NCBI GenBank assembly: GCA_022800815.1
Contig: JAAWRC010000002.1
Location: 1 to 64,000, forward strand
Origin: Lachnospiraceae bacterium
Lineage (GTDB): Bacteria > Bacillota > Clostridia > Lachnospirales > Lachnospiraceae
Direction: 5' to 3'
Length of the DNA: 64,000 nucleotides
The position numbers were made by a program, and so were the translations under genes. Each line of letters begins with the position of its first letter. Position 1 is the stretch's first letter. The notes beneath the pieces were generated by a model. The model saw nothing but the letters and a program-made list of their open reading frames with translations. It made no database searches and was not told the origin of the DNA. Below are positions 1 to 6,705 of the stretch, piece after piece.

Positions 1-14
1 CATTTTCGGAGAGA

Positions 15-191
15 GGGCCGTCGGGGCATCCATTCCGAAGCAGACGATAGGAAGATTTTGCGGATTTTGTGAGCATAGCGCAGGCAATTTCAGCCGACCC
101 GGTTTGATGGAGGTGAAATTGCCTGCCATAGGCGGCGCAGCAAAATCCGCAAAATCGACGTGTCTGCGAGGAACGGATGCCCCGACGGCCC
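15..191. repeat. Long imperfect inverted repeat (about 80-bp arms) before the sigma-like gene
   Basis: The left arm (15-95) and right arm (112-191) are near-complementary. Perfect blocks pair 15-31 with about 175-191, a 15-17 bp block around 54-70 with about 150-166, and 82-92 with 114-124. About 20 bases separate the arms. The right arm ends about 28 bases before the ATG of the next gene, so a transcript crossing it would fold into a long hairpin in the leader. It could be a palindromic repeat element, a MITE-like remnant or a terminator/attenuator. No T-run follows it, which argues against a simple terminator. Confidence 0.75.
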
Positions 192-218
192 GGACCCGAA
201 ACAAAGAGGAGTACTAAT

Positions 219-1064
219 ATGAACGATCAAAGCGAATTTAAAGCCGCCCTCGGCGACCTTCTGCTCCTTGCGAAGGCTTCCGGCCTTAAGGTGACGGAGC
301 CCCAGATCCGGGAATGTTTTCCGGGATGGGAGCTCACCACGGAGCAGTGGAGGTTGATCTACAGCTATCTGGAGCTGAATCAGATCACGGTGGAGGGCCA
401 CGAGAGCCATCCGGAGAGCCTTTCCTACTTGAGAGGCGGCGACGGGGGAGAAGAAGAGAGAGGCGGGGCTTCCGGCAAAAGGAGCAAAGGGGGGGCTTCT
501 TCCGAAAAACGTCTGACCGGGGAGGACACCAAATGCTACCGGATGTATCTGGAGGAGATCAGGGCCATTGAGGAGATTTCCGAGTGGGAGCTGCCGGGGC
601 TTCTCACGGCCGTAAAACTGGGAAACCGGGCCGCCAGGAATCGTCTGGCGGAGGGACATCTGGGGCGTGTGGTGGAGCTTGCGAAGGAATACGCCGGAAA
701 GGGCGTCCACATGGCGGACTTGGTTCAGGAGGGGAATATGGCCCTTCTCATGGCCATGGAGGATTTCGAGGGCGGGGATTTCGGCGTCTACATCACCAGG
801 GAGATCTGTTCCGCCATGGATGCGGCCCTGGCCGAGCAGACGGGAGAGCGGGATACGGGAAGCTATCTGGCGGCCCAGGCCAACGCCATCATGGAGGCCA
901 CGGAGGAGCTGGTGAAGGAGCTCGGACGGGAGGCGACCCTCTCCGAGGTGGCTCAGAGGATGAACCTGAGCGAGGATATGACGAGGGACATCATGAAGAT
1001 TTCCATGGACGCCCTGGCGGTGGTGGAGGCCCACGGATCCGGGGAGAAATTCGGAAGAGAGTAG
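219..1064 (+). CDS. Sigma-70-like protein lacking region 4
   Basis: A 281-residue protein that aligns by eye with primary sigma factors but stops early. Residues 1-60 resemble region 1.1. Residues 70-100 are a Gly/Ser/charged linker. 'YRMYLEEI' near 107 resembles region 1.2. Residues 140-185 resemble regions 2.1-2.2 ('HMADLVQEGNMALLMAMEDF'). The part matching regions 2.3-2.4 is degenerate, without the usual aromatic cluster. 'ELGREATLSEVAQRMNLSED' resembles region 3. Region 4, which reads the -35 element, is absent. The start at 219 has AGAGGA upstream; an in-frame ATG at 177 lies inside the inverted repeat and has no ribosome site. It may bind core RNA polymerase without recognising a normal promoter, acting as a modifier or antagonist; that role is inferred. 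Such truncated sigma-like proteins occur in Lachnospiraceae. Confidence 0.75.
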   Translation: MNDQSEFKAALGDLLLLAKASGLKVTEPQIRECFPGWELTTEQWRLIYSYLELNQITVEGHESHPESLSYLRGGDGGEEERGGASGKRSKGGASSEKRLTGEDTKCYRMYLEEIRAIEEISEWELPGLLTAVKLGNRAARNRLAEGHLGRVVELAKEYAGKGVHMADLVQEGNMALLMAMEDFEGGDFGVYITREICSAMDAALAEQTGERDTGSYLAAQANAIMEATEELVKELGREATLSEVAQRMNLSEDMTRDIMKISMDALAVVEAHGSGEKFGRE

Positions 1065-1093
1065 CAGCGCAGTTTCGGAAAGGAAGTGTCATT

Positions 1094-1651
1094 ATGCAGG
1101 CATTACGGCCGCAGCCGCAAACAATCACTTTAAAGGAATATGAAGCTCTTCCGGAAGATGTCAGGGCAGAGGTTTTTGACGGACAGATTTATTACATGGC
1201 CAGTCCCTCCCAGGAGCACCAGACAATCTCCATGGAGCTTTCGACGATGCTCAACATTTATCTCAAAAGCAAAAAGGGGCCATGCCGGGTGTTCCATGCC
1301 CCGTTTGACGTAAAATTGAATGACGCCCCTCTCACCATTGTCCGGCCCGATCTTTTGATCGTATGTGATCAGGACAAGCTGGACGGGAAGCGGTGCAATG
1401 GTGCGCCTGATTTCATTATTGAAATAGTTTCCCCCGGTAATCCCTCGGACGATTATATCCGCAAGCCGTATTACTATAAGACTGCAGGCGTCCGGGAATA
1501 TTGGATCGTGGATCCCCGCCGAAAAACAGTGACGGTCAATTATTTTGAGGGGGACGAGTTGAACGTCCAGTATTCCTTTGAGTCCACGGTCAAGGTCAAC
1601 ATTTACGATGACTTGTACATTGATTTTTCCGATATTGCCGATCAGCTCTAG
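1094..1651 (+). CDS. Uma2 family (DUF820) endonuclease-fold protein
   Basis: A 185-residue protein of the Uma2 family, which has a PD-(D/E)xK nuclease fold. Visible family motifs are 'VRPDLLIVCD' (acidic residue of the active site), 'PDFIIEIVSPGN' (second acidic residue) and 'REYWIVDP' near the C-terminus. The length is normal for the family. The ATG at 1094 has GGAAAGG about 10 bases upstream; longer readings of the frame run back through the sigma-like gene and are not real. It lies 29 bases after the sigma-like gene, so co-transcription is possible. Uma2 proteins are abundant in cyanobacteria and scattered in Firmicutes, and their biological role is unclear. Confidence 0.85.
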   Translation: MQALRPQPQTITLKEYEALPEDVRAEVFDGQIYYMASPSQEHQTISMELSTMLNIYLKSKKGPCRVFHAPFDVKLNDAPLTIVRPDLLIVCDQDKLDGKRCNGAPDFIIEIVSPGNPSDDYIRKPYYYKTAGVREYWIVDPRRKTVTVNYFEGDELNVQYSFESTVKVNIYDDLYIDFSDIADQL

Positions 1652-1713
1652 CCGAAAAGAAAATGGCTGTCGGGAATTCTATTATAAAGTTTGTGGAAAG
1701 GAGTCCAGAGACT

Positions 1714-2190
1714 TTGGAAGAGGAAATCATCTTATATCATGGCAGCAGACGACGGGTGGAATTCCCTGAGATCCGCACCGCGCGCTTTCATAAGGATTTT
1801 TATTTCGGCTTTTACTGTACGCTGTTTCAGGAACAGGCGAAACGGTGGGCAATTCGTTTTGGCGGTGTCGGTATGATGAACGAGTATGTTTATACGCCGG
1901 ACCCGTCACTTCGCATGTTAAAGTTTTCGGAGATGACAGAAGAATGGCTGGATTTTATTGTCTCGTGCAGACTGGGCAACCCGCATGATTATGATATTGT
2001 GGAAGGCCCCATGGCAAATGACACCATATTCAATTATGTGCAGAACTTTGCCGATGGAAAGATATCCAGGGAAGCCTTCTGGGCGTTGGCCAAATTCAAG
2101 AAACCGACGCACCAGATCAGTTTCCATACGGTGAGGGCCCTGGCGGCCTTGCAGTTTCGGAAAGGATACGAGGTGAGCGATGAAGAATGA
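1714..2190 (+). CDS. DUF3990 protein (ADP-ribosyltransferase-like fold)
   Basis: It belongs to the DUF3990 family, shown by 'ILYHGS' at the N-terminus, 'KDFYFGFYCT', 'EQAKRWA', 'WLDFIVSCR', 'YDIVEGPMANDTIFNYV' and 'HQISFHT'. The family has been linked by fold to ADP-ribosyltransferases and is found in small toxin-antitoxin-like gene sets. I chose the TTG at 1714 because GGAAAGGAG lies 9 bases upstream and because members normally begin just before the YHGS motif. An ATG at 1663 gives a 17-residue extension with only a weak site. The stop overlaps the next gene by 11 bases, so the two are translationally coupled. The canonical GFYCT motif reads FYFGFYCT here instead of the more usual FGxGFYCT. 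Confidence 0.8.
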   Translation: MEEEIILYHGSRRRVEFPEIRTARFHKDFYFGFYCTLFQEQAKRWAIRFGGVGMMNEYVYTPDPSLRMLKFSEMTEEWLDFIVSCRLGNPHDYDIVEGPMANDTIFNYVQNFADGKISREAFWALAKFKKPTHQISFHTVRALAALQFRKGYEVSDEE

Positions 2191-2614
2191 CAACGATCTG
2201 TTTTTTACGTGCAGCCTGATTGAATTGATCGGGAGACGGCAGAAGCGAAAACGGTCGGAGGTGGTTTCGGCCTTGGGGGAAAAAACTCTGCGGCGCATTT
2301 ACCGGTATGCGGATGTCTTTCACTGTGAGCCTATCGCAAAAACGGCGGATGAATTCATTACCTCCTGCAGCATCGCTCAGGGAGAGTTTGACAATGTGGC
2401 ACGCTGCAAATATGAGGCCCCGGATTACTGGACCATCGGCGAGGTCTATGAGAGACTGATCGAGGACGTCTGCGGGGACGACGTGGTTCGGACGCTGACG
2501 GAGGTGTATTCCTCGTGGATCGACGATGCGATCTCCAATTATAATTCGGATTTTTTTTATCAGCCGAGAGATTACATCAGAGAATGTTACCTGGAGGGGG
2601 AGGTCCTGGTTTAG
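2180..2614 (+). CDS. Conserved partner protein of the DUF3990 gene
   Basis: A 144-residue acidic protein that I do not recognise as a named family. It starts inside the end of the DUF3990 gene and resembles the small helical proteins (DUF3791-like surroundings) usually encoded beside DUF3990. The N-terminal half contains 'CSLIELIGRRQKRKRSEVV' and 'RYADVFHCEPIAKTADEFI', a predicted helical segment. The C-terminal half contains 'YWTIGEVYERLIEDV'. By position it could be the antitoxin or immunity partner; this is inference only. No membrane segment or signal peptide is visible. Confidence 0.6.
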   Translation: MKNDNDLFFTCSLIELIGRRQKRKRSEVVSALGEKTLRRIYRYADVFHCEPIAKTADEFITSCSIAQGEFDNVARCKYEAPDYWTIGEVYERLIEDVCGDDVVRTLTEVYSSWIDDAISNYNSDFFYQPRDYIRECYLEGEVLV

Positions 2615-2637
2615 GGGCCTCCCCATAATAATGTGGG

Positions 2638-3978
2638 TCAAAGTCCTGCTCGGAACATCACGTGGGCCCGAAAACAGGTTTCGTCCTGCTCGAACCGACA
2701 GTAGCCGCCGTTCTTCTCGGCGATGCGGCGGACGGAGGAAAGGCCGATGCCGGGGCCCTCCCGTTTGGAGGAGAAGAAGGTGCCGCCTTGTTCCCGGACG
2801 GGCCGGAGGAGGGTGTTTTCCACCGTCAATAAAAGAATCGTTTCCCCGTGGGTCCTGGCGGAGACGGAGACGGAGGGGGGCCGGCTGTCCGGCCCGGAGA
2901 TTTCGGAGGAAGAGATTTCCGGCCGGCGGCCGGCCTCCAGAGCGTTTTCCAGCAGGTTGGAAAGGACGACGCAGAAATCGGTTTCCGGGACGGGAAGGCG
3001 CTCCGGCAGTTCCAGACGGAAATTCCAGGCAATGCCCTGCTGTTCATACTGGGCCGCATAGTAGCCGGCGGTCCCGTCCACGGTCGGGTTGGCGCAGAGT
3101 ACCAGCTCTGTTTCCGGAAGGCGGCGTTCGGCCTCGCTCAGATAACTGCGCAGGCTCTCCCAGTCTTCTTTTGCGGCCAGGGCGGAGAGGGCGTGGAAAT
3201 GGTGGCGCAGGTCGTGGCGGGCCTGTCTGGTCTCGATGATTGCGTCCTGCAGGGATTCGTACCGGGATTGGCTCATGTGGAGAAGGTGATTTTCGTTCTG
3301 CAGCCGGATCGTGGCGGCGTAATTTCCGGCAATGTGGTAAAACAGGAGATAGGACAGCAGAAGGAGCCCGAGGAGGGAGGACGTGATGACGAAATAAATG
3401 GTGGCGATCCACCCGGAGGAAAGGCGGCTTAGGTCCTGGGCGGTCAGAAACAGGTTAAGGCAGATGAAGGCGGAGGGAAGAGGCCAGAACACGTACCAAG
3501 TCCGCACCATTTCGTCTTCCAGGAGAAGCCTGCGGGCCTGGCGGGTGGAGGGATGCCAGAAGATGGCCGTGACAGCAAGGCCGAGCAGGTTGTGGGCGAT
3601 GCCGGCTTTCGGGTTCAGATAGAGCGGGCTTACAGCGCCGGTGTATGCGTCGATCCCGACTGCCAGGGCGTTTAAGCAGGAAAAGACTGCGCACACGGCC
3701 AGGAGTACGCTGACGGCTTTCCAGGGAGAGAGGGTGAGCAGCCGGAGGTAAAAAAAGATTCCGAGTATCAGTTCGGGGATCGTCAGTAAGTTGGTGGGAA
3801 GCTTAAAGGAATAGCAGAACAGTCCGCCCAGAAGGCAGTAAACGGCCAGGGAGGGGAACAGGATCAGGAAAAACTTTTTTTTGTCGACGCGGAGCCAGTC
3901 CTGCACGGGCAGAAAAAGAGCGAGGACCGTGGGAAGCAGGACTGCCATCTCCAGGATGGGCAGAAAAACCTCATTCAT
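2638..3978 (-). CDS. AgrC-like GHKL sensor histidine kinase
   Basis: A 446-residue membrane sensor. The N-terminal half has about six hydrophobic segments (residues 1-215), as in AgrC-type peptide sensors. The dimerisation/phosphoacceptor segment is 'RQARHDLRHHFHALSALA' (about residues 252-269). It is followed by a GHKL ATPase domain with N-box 'LSNLLENALEAG' and G-box 'GPGIGLSSVRRIAEK'. The ATG overlaps the stop of the upstream response regulator (ATGA), so the pair is translationally coupled. No AgrB/AgrD-like peptide genes are next to it, so the signal is unknown. The likely partner is the LytTR regulator encoded just upstream. Confidence 0.9.
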   Translation of the reverse strand: MNEVFLPILEMAVLLPTVLALFLPVQDWLRVDKKKFFLILFPSLAVYCLLGGLFCYSFKLPTNLLTIPELILGIFFYLRLLTLSPWKAVSVLLAVCAVFSCLNALAVGIDAYTGAVSPLYLNPKAGIAHNLLGLAVTAIFWHPSTRQARRLLLEDEMVRTWYVFWPLPSAFICLNLFLTAQDLSRLSSGWIATIYFVITSSLLGLLLLSYLLFYHIAGNYAATIRLQNENHLLHMSQSRYESLQDAIIETRQARHDLRHHFHALSALAAKEDWESLRSYLSEAERRLPETELVLCANPTVDGTAGYYAAQYEQQGIAWNFRLELPERLPVPETDFCVVLSNLLENALEAGRRPEISSSEISGPDSRPPSVSVSARTHGETILLLTVENTLLRPVREQGGTFFSSKREGPGIGLSSVRRIAEKNGGYCRFEQDETCFRAHVMFRAGL

Positions 3979-4694
3979 CTCAGGGCCTCCTTTTGGAACA
4001 GGTATTCGCCGAAGGCGGCTCGGGCCGCACCGGCAAGGGAACGGCTCACGGGAACTCTGGTCCCGTCGGACAGCCGGAAATCCGTCCCGTCAAAATCGTC
4101 GGCGTGGGACAGGTTGACCAGGACGCCCCGCCCGCAGACAAAGAAGCGGGGATCGCCGGCAAAGAGCCGGATGAATTCCGAAAAATTCATGCGGACGGAG
4201 AGTTCCCTGCCCCTTTCTGTGTGGATCAGAATCTTGTGCTGGAAATGCTCCGCCCAGAGGATCTGCCCGGGCCGCAGACGGAGCTCCTGGCGGCCGGACC
4301 GGATCAGGATGGCGGTCTCCGGCGCAAAATATCCGCCCAGCTCTTCAAAAAGCTGTTCCAGATCCCGGAGGGAGCAGGGCTTCACCAGATACTGAAAGGC
4401 CCGAACCTGGTAACCCTCCAGGGCATGGTCTTTCGAGATGGTCATAAACACCAGCAGGCATTTCCGGTCAAAGGAGCGGAGCCTCCTGGCGGTCTCCACA
4501 CCGTCCAAGCCCTTCATATAGATGTCCAGGAAAACCAGGTCAAAGGGGGATTCTTTGGCGGCGGTCAGAAAATCCTGCCCGTTTTCATATTCCAAAATCT
4601 GCTCTTCCGGTCCGCAGGCTTTAAGGACCAAACGGATCTGTTCCCCAAGTTTTTGGCGTTCCGCCGTTTCGTCGTCCACAAGAGCGATCCGCAT
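3975..4694 (-). CDS. LytTR-family response regulator (AgrA-like)
   Basis: A 239-residue regulator. The receiver domain (1-120) has the acidic pair 'VDDE', the phosphoacceptor Asp in 'FDLVFLDIYMKG' (about D56), 'FMTISKDH' and the conserved Lys in 'QYLVKPCS'. The C-terminal LytTR DNA-binding domain (about 135-235) contains 'LWAEHFQHKILIHTERGREL' and 'FFVCGRGVLVNL'. The ribosome site GGAGGGAG sits 5 bases before the ATG. It is the first gene of a two-gene unit with the AgrC-like kinase. The 115 bases between it and the next minus-strand gene upstream hold a possible promoter but no clear operator repeats. Confidence 0.93.
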   Translation of the reverse strand: MRIALVDDETAERQKLGEQIRLVLKACGPEEQILEYENGQDFLTAAKESPFDLVFLDIYMKGLDGVETARRLRSFDRKCLLVFMTISKDHALEGYQVRAFQYLVKPCSLRDLEQLFEELGGYFAPETAILIRSGRQELRLRPGQILWAEHFQHKILIHTERGRELSVRMNFSEFIRLFAGDPRFFVCGRGVLVNLSHADDFDGTDFRLSDGTRVPVSRSLAGAARAAFGEYLFQKEALR

Positions 4695-4809
4695 AGTCTC
4701 CCTCCGTTCCTCTTTAAGGTATCAGATTTATCGTACCACGTTTTCCGGCAGCCTGCGCACCGTTCGGGTCAAAAAGGGACAGTCCGGGCCATTTTGCTGC
4801 GGGAAGCCG

Positions 4810-5661
4810 TCAGCGGCCTAGATCCTTTACCCGGTAGAAGAGCCAGACGCAGCCGATTCCCGACAGGCCGAGGAAGGGGATGGAGTAGATAAGCCGCTGG
4901 CCGGTGGGATCGCCCAGGAAAAAGAAGGAGGTCACGTTGGCCGCCCAGTGAAACAGGAGCACGCCGGTCAGATTCCGGCAGGCTTCGGCGGTGTGGGCCA
5001 GCAGGAGCCCCATGCAGAAGCCGTAGAGGGTCTGGGGGGCATTGCCGTGGAAGACGCCGAAGAGGGCCGCCGTCAGGACGCCGGTGAAGGCCGGACCGTA
5101 AAACCGGCGAAGGCCGAAGTAGCCCAGGCCACGGAAGACCAGCTCTTCGGCCGTGGGAAGGAGCAGGCAGACGACCAGGAAATGGAGCGGCGCATTTACC
5201 TCCCCCCCTGCGGCCCCGATGGTCCCGGCGGAGGGGAAAAGCTCCGGCAGTCTGGAGAGGGCCAGCAGGAGGTTGAAGAACACGGCTCCAAAAGAGCCGA
5301 AGGCGGCTGCGCAGAGATATCCGGAGGCCGCAGAGGGATGGTCCCGCCGTTTGGGGCATCCCGTTTCCGGGTTTCGGGGGGATACGGACAGAAGGGGATC
5401 CCTTCGAAAGCGGCGGTAGAGGGGACCCAGGACGCCGACGGTGACCAGTGCGGCGGCACCGGAATATACAATAGGAAGGTTTGCTTCCAGAAACCGGGCG
5501 GCTCCCGCCCCCTCATCCATGGAGGAAAGGAGCACCTGAAAGACGGCGGCCGTCAGATAGGCTGTCAGGACATAAAAGAGCAGGGGCAAAACCAGAAAAC
5601 AGAGCAGCGCCAGGATTTTTTGCAGGATGATTCTCGCCGGGCTTGAATTCTTTGGGTTCAT
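4810..5661 (-). CDS. CPBP family intramembrane metalloprotease
   Basis: A 283-residue multi-pass membrane protein of the CPBP/Abi (CAAX protease-like) family. The catalytic motif 'EELVFRGLGYFG' (about residues 168-179), the His in 'GVFHGN' and the later 'FHWAANVTSF' are all present, so the metal-binding and catalytic residues look intact. About eight hydrophobic segments can be counted. GGAGGCCTCCC precedes the ATG. Bacterial relatives process prenylated peptides, help mature peptide pheromones or confer bacteriocin self-immunity. It lies beside an AgrC/AgrA-like pair but about 115 bases away, so a joint role in peptide signalling is only a possibility. Confidence 0.88.
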   Translation of the reverse strand: MNPKNSSPARIILQKILALLCFLVLPLLFYVLTAYLTAAVFQVLLSSMDEGAGAARFLEANLPIVYSGAAALVTVGVLGPLYRRFRRDPLLSVSPRNPETGCPKRRDHPSAASGYLCAAAFGSFGAVFFNLLLALSRLPELFPSAGTIGAAGGEVNAPLHFLVVCLLLPTAEELVFRGLGYFGLRRFYGPAFTGVLTAALFGVFHGNAPQTLYGFCMGLLLAHTAEACRNLTGVLLFHWAANVTSFFFLGDPTGQRLIYSIPFLGLSGIGCVWLFYRVKDLGR

Positions 5662-5756
5662 GGGAGGCCTCCGGATTGGTGTTGGTTAATAGCGTACCAT
5701 TTTTGGAGCGGGAATTCAAGGATTTTGTTTTTTTGAGCCTGGCCATAAAAATACTC

Positions 5757-5798
5757 CTTTTCGGTCAGAATGGTCATATCCGGATTCTTACCGAAAAG
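5757..5798 (-). terminator. Rho-independent terminator of the coiled-coil gene
   Basis: CTTTTCGGT (5757-5765) pairs perfectly with ACCGAAAAG (5790-5798), extended inward by AGAAT/ATTCT. Read on the minus strand, the stem is followed by a T-rich stretch (complement of 5744-5755). It lies about 60 bases past the stop of the minus-strand coiled-coil gene. Confidence 0.75.
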
Positions 5799-5860
5799 AA
5801 GTACTTTTTCAAAGACACAAATTCGTTTACATTACCGGGCCTGATCGTACATGGTTGCGT

Positions 5861-6511
5861 TCAGGCCAGCTTCCGAAGCTGCTCGGAGTGCTCTCCCACC
5901 ACTTTTTTCAGTATCTCGATGTCAAAAAGGGCGGTCTCGATCTTGCCGGCATAGGTCCAGTAACGGTGGTATGTACTGGTGTAGCAACTTTCGATGGTGT
6001 TGAGCCGTGGCAGCAGGACGTTTTCCTGGACCAGGCTGATCTTCAGGACTTGCTCCTGCGTGTGCCCAAGATCCGTCTTGATCTCCTGGATCTGATCCTC
6101 CATGTTCTGCATCCGGTCTTCCATGTTCTGCATCCGGTCTTCCATGTTCTGCATCCGGTCTTCCATGTTCTGCATCCGGTCTTCCATGTTCTGCATCCTG
6201 CTCTCCATGGTTTGCATCCTGCTCTCCATGTTCTGCATTCTGCTTTCCATCTTTTGCATGTCGTTTTCGATCTTTTGTACTCTGCCCTCGAGTCTGCGCA
6301 TGTCCTCCTTGAGCCCCTGCACGTCCTCTTGGAGCTTTTGCACGGCGTCTTCCAGCAATTCTACTCGGATCTTCAGATCCTGTACATCGTCCTTTACAAT
6401 CCGCAGATCCGTCTTCACTTCCTGCAGATCGTTCTTTAGTGGCTGCAATTCCGTTTTCAGCTTGGTGTCCATCATGTCGGAAATTGCCAACAGCAATTCA
6501 TGGTCACTCAT
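5861..6511 (-). CDS. Coiled-coil protein with seven-residue tandem repeats
   Basis: A 216-residue, almost wholly helical protein. The ATG at 6511 has AAGGAGG 7 bases upstream; the longer frame to 6610 has no ribosome site. The N-terminal 20 residues ('MSDHELLLAISDMMDTKLK') precede about 150 residues of heptad-patterned coiled coil. The centre is a run of MQNMEDR/MQTMESR units (eight 21-bp copies in DNA). The C-terminal 45 residues ('YWTYAGKIETALFDIEILKK') are less repetitive. No signal peptide, membrane segment or known catalytic motif is visible. It may be a cytoplasmic scaffold or adaptor; function unknown. Its length is expected to vary between strains by repeat slippage without loss of frame. 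Confidence 0.75.
   Translation of the reverse strand: MSDHELLLAISDMMDTKLKTELQPLKNDLQEVKTDLRIVKDDVQDLKIRVELLEDAVQKLQEDVQGLKEDMRRLEGRVQKIENDMQKMESRMQNMESRMQTMESRMQNMEDRMQNMEDRMQNMEDRMQNMEDRMQNMEDQIQEIKTDLGHTQEQVLKISLVQENVLLPRLNTIESCYTSTYHRYWTYAGKIETALFDIEILKKVVGEHSEQLRKLA
6099..6266. repeat. 21-bp tandem repeat, eight copies
   Basis: Eight consecutive 21-bp units within the coiled-coil gene. The first four (6099-6182) are identical or nearly so, and units five to eight diverge progressively. Because 21 is a multiple of three and each unit encodes exactly one heptad, gain or loss of copies would lengthen or shorten the coil in register. Confidence 0.9.
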
Positions 6512-6639
6512 ACTGCAGACCTCCTTTCCCGGTGGGAATGGCATTATTGTAGCATGGGAAATGGGCAAAGTCCATGAACTAATAGGCGGATTTTCCCTAA
6601 AATTTTCCACCTAAATTTCATTTCTCCCTTCCGGAAAAA

Positions 6640-6668
6640 TTGACTTTCTATGGAAAATGAAATATGAT
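6640..6668 (+). promoter_or_regulatory. Sigma-A-type promoter of purL
   Basis: TTGACT (6640-6645), a 17-base spacer and TATGAT (6663-6668) lie 38 bases before the purL ATG. The leader would be very short, leaving no room for a purine riboswitch downstream of the start site. Confidence 0.65.
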
Positions 6669-6705
6669 ATGGGGGAAGCGATGTGAAGTTATATGGAGGA
6701 GACCT

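Noticed and set aside
2638-5661. A complete Agr-type quorum-sensing locus
   Set aside because: AgrC- and AgrA-like genes and a CPBP protease are present, but no AgrB or AgrD-like peptide gene was found in either strand nearby.
6099-6266. Regularly repeated 21-bp units that could suggest a CRISPR-like array
   Set aside because: Units are directly adjacent with no spacers and encode heptads of a coiled coil.
6661-6705. Purine riboswitch before purL
   Set aside because: The promoter leaves a leader of only about 30 bases and none of the conserved riboswitch segments are present.
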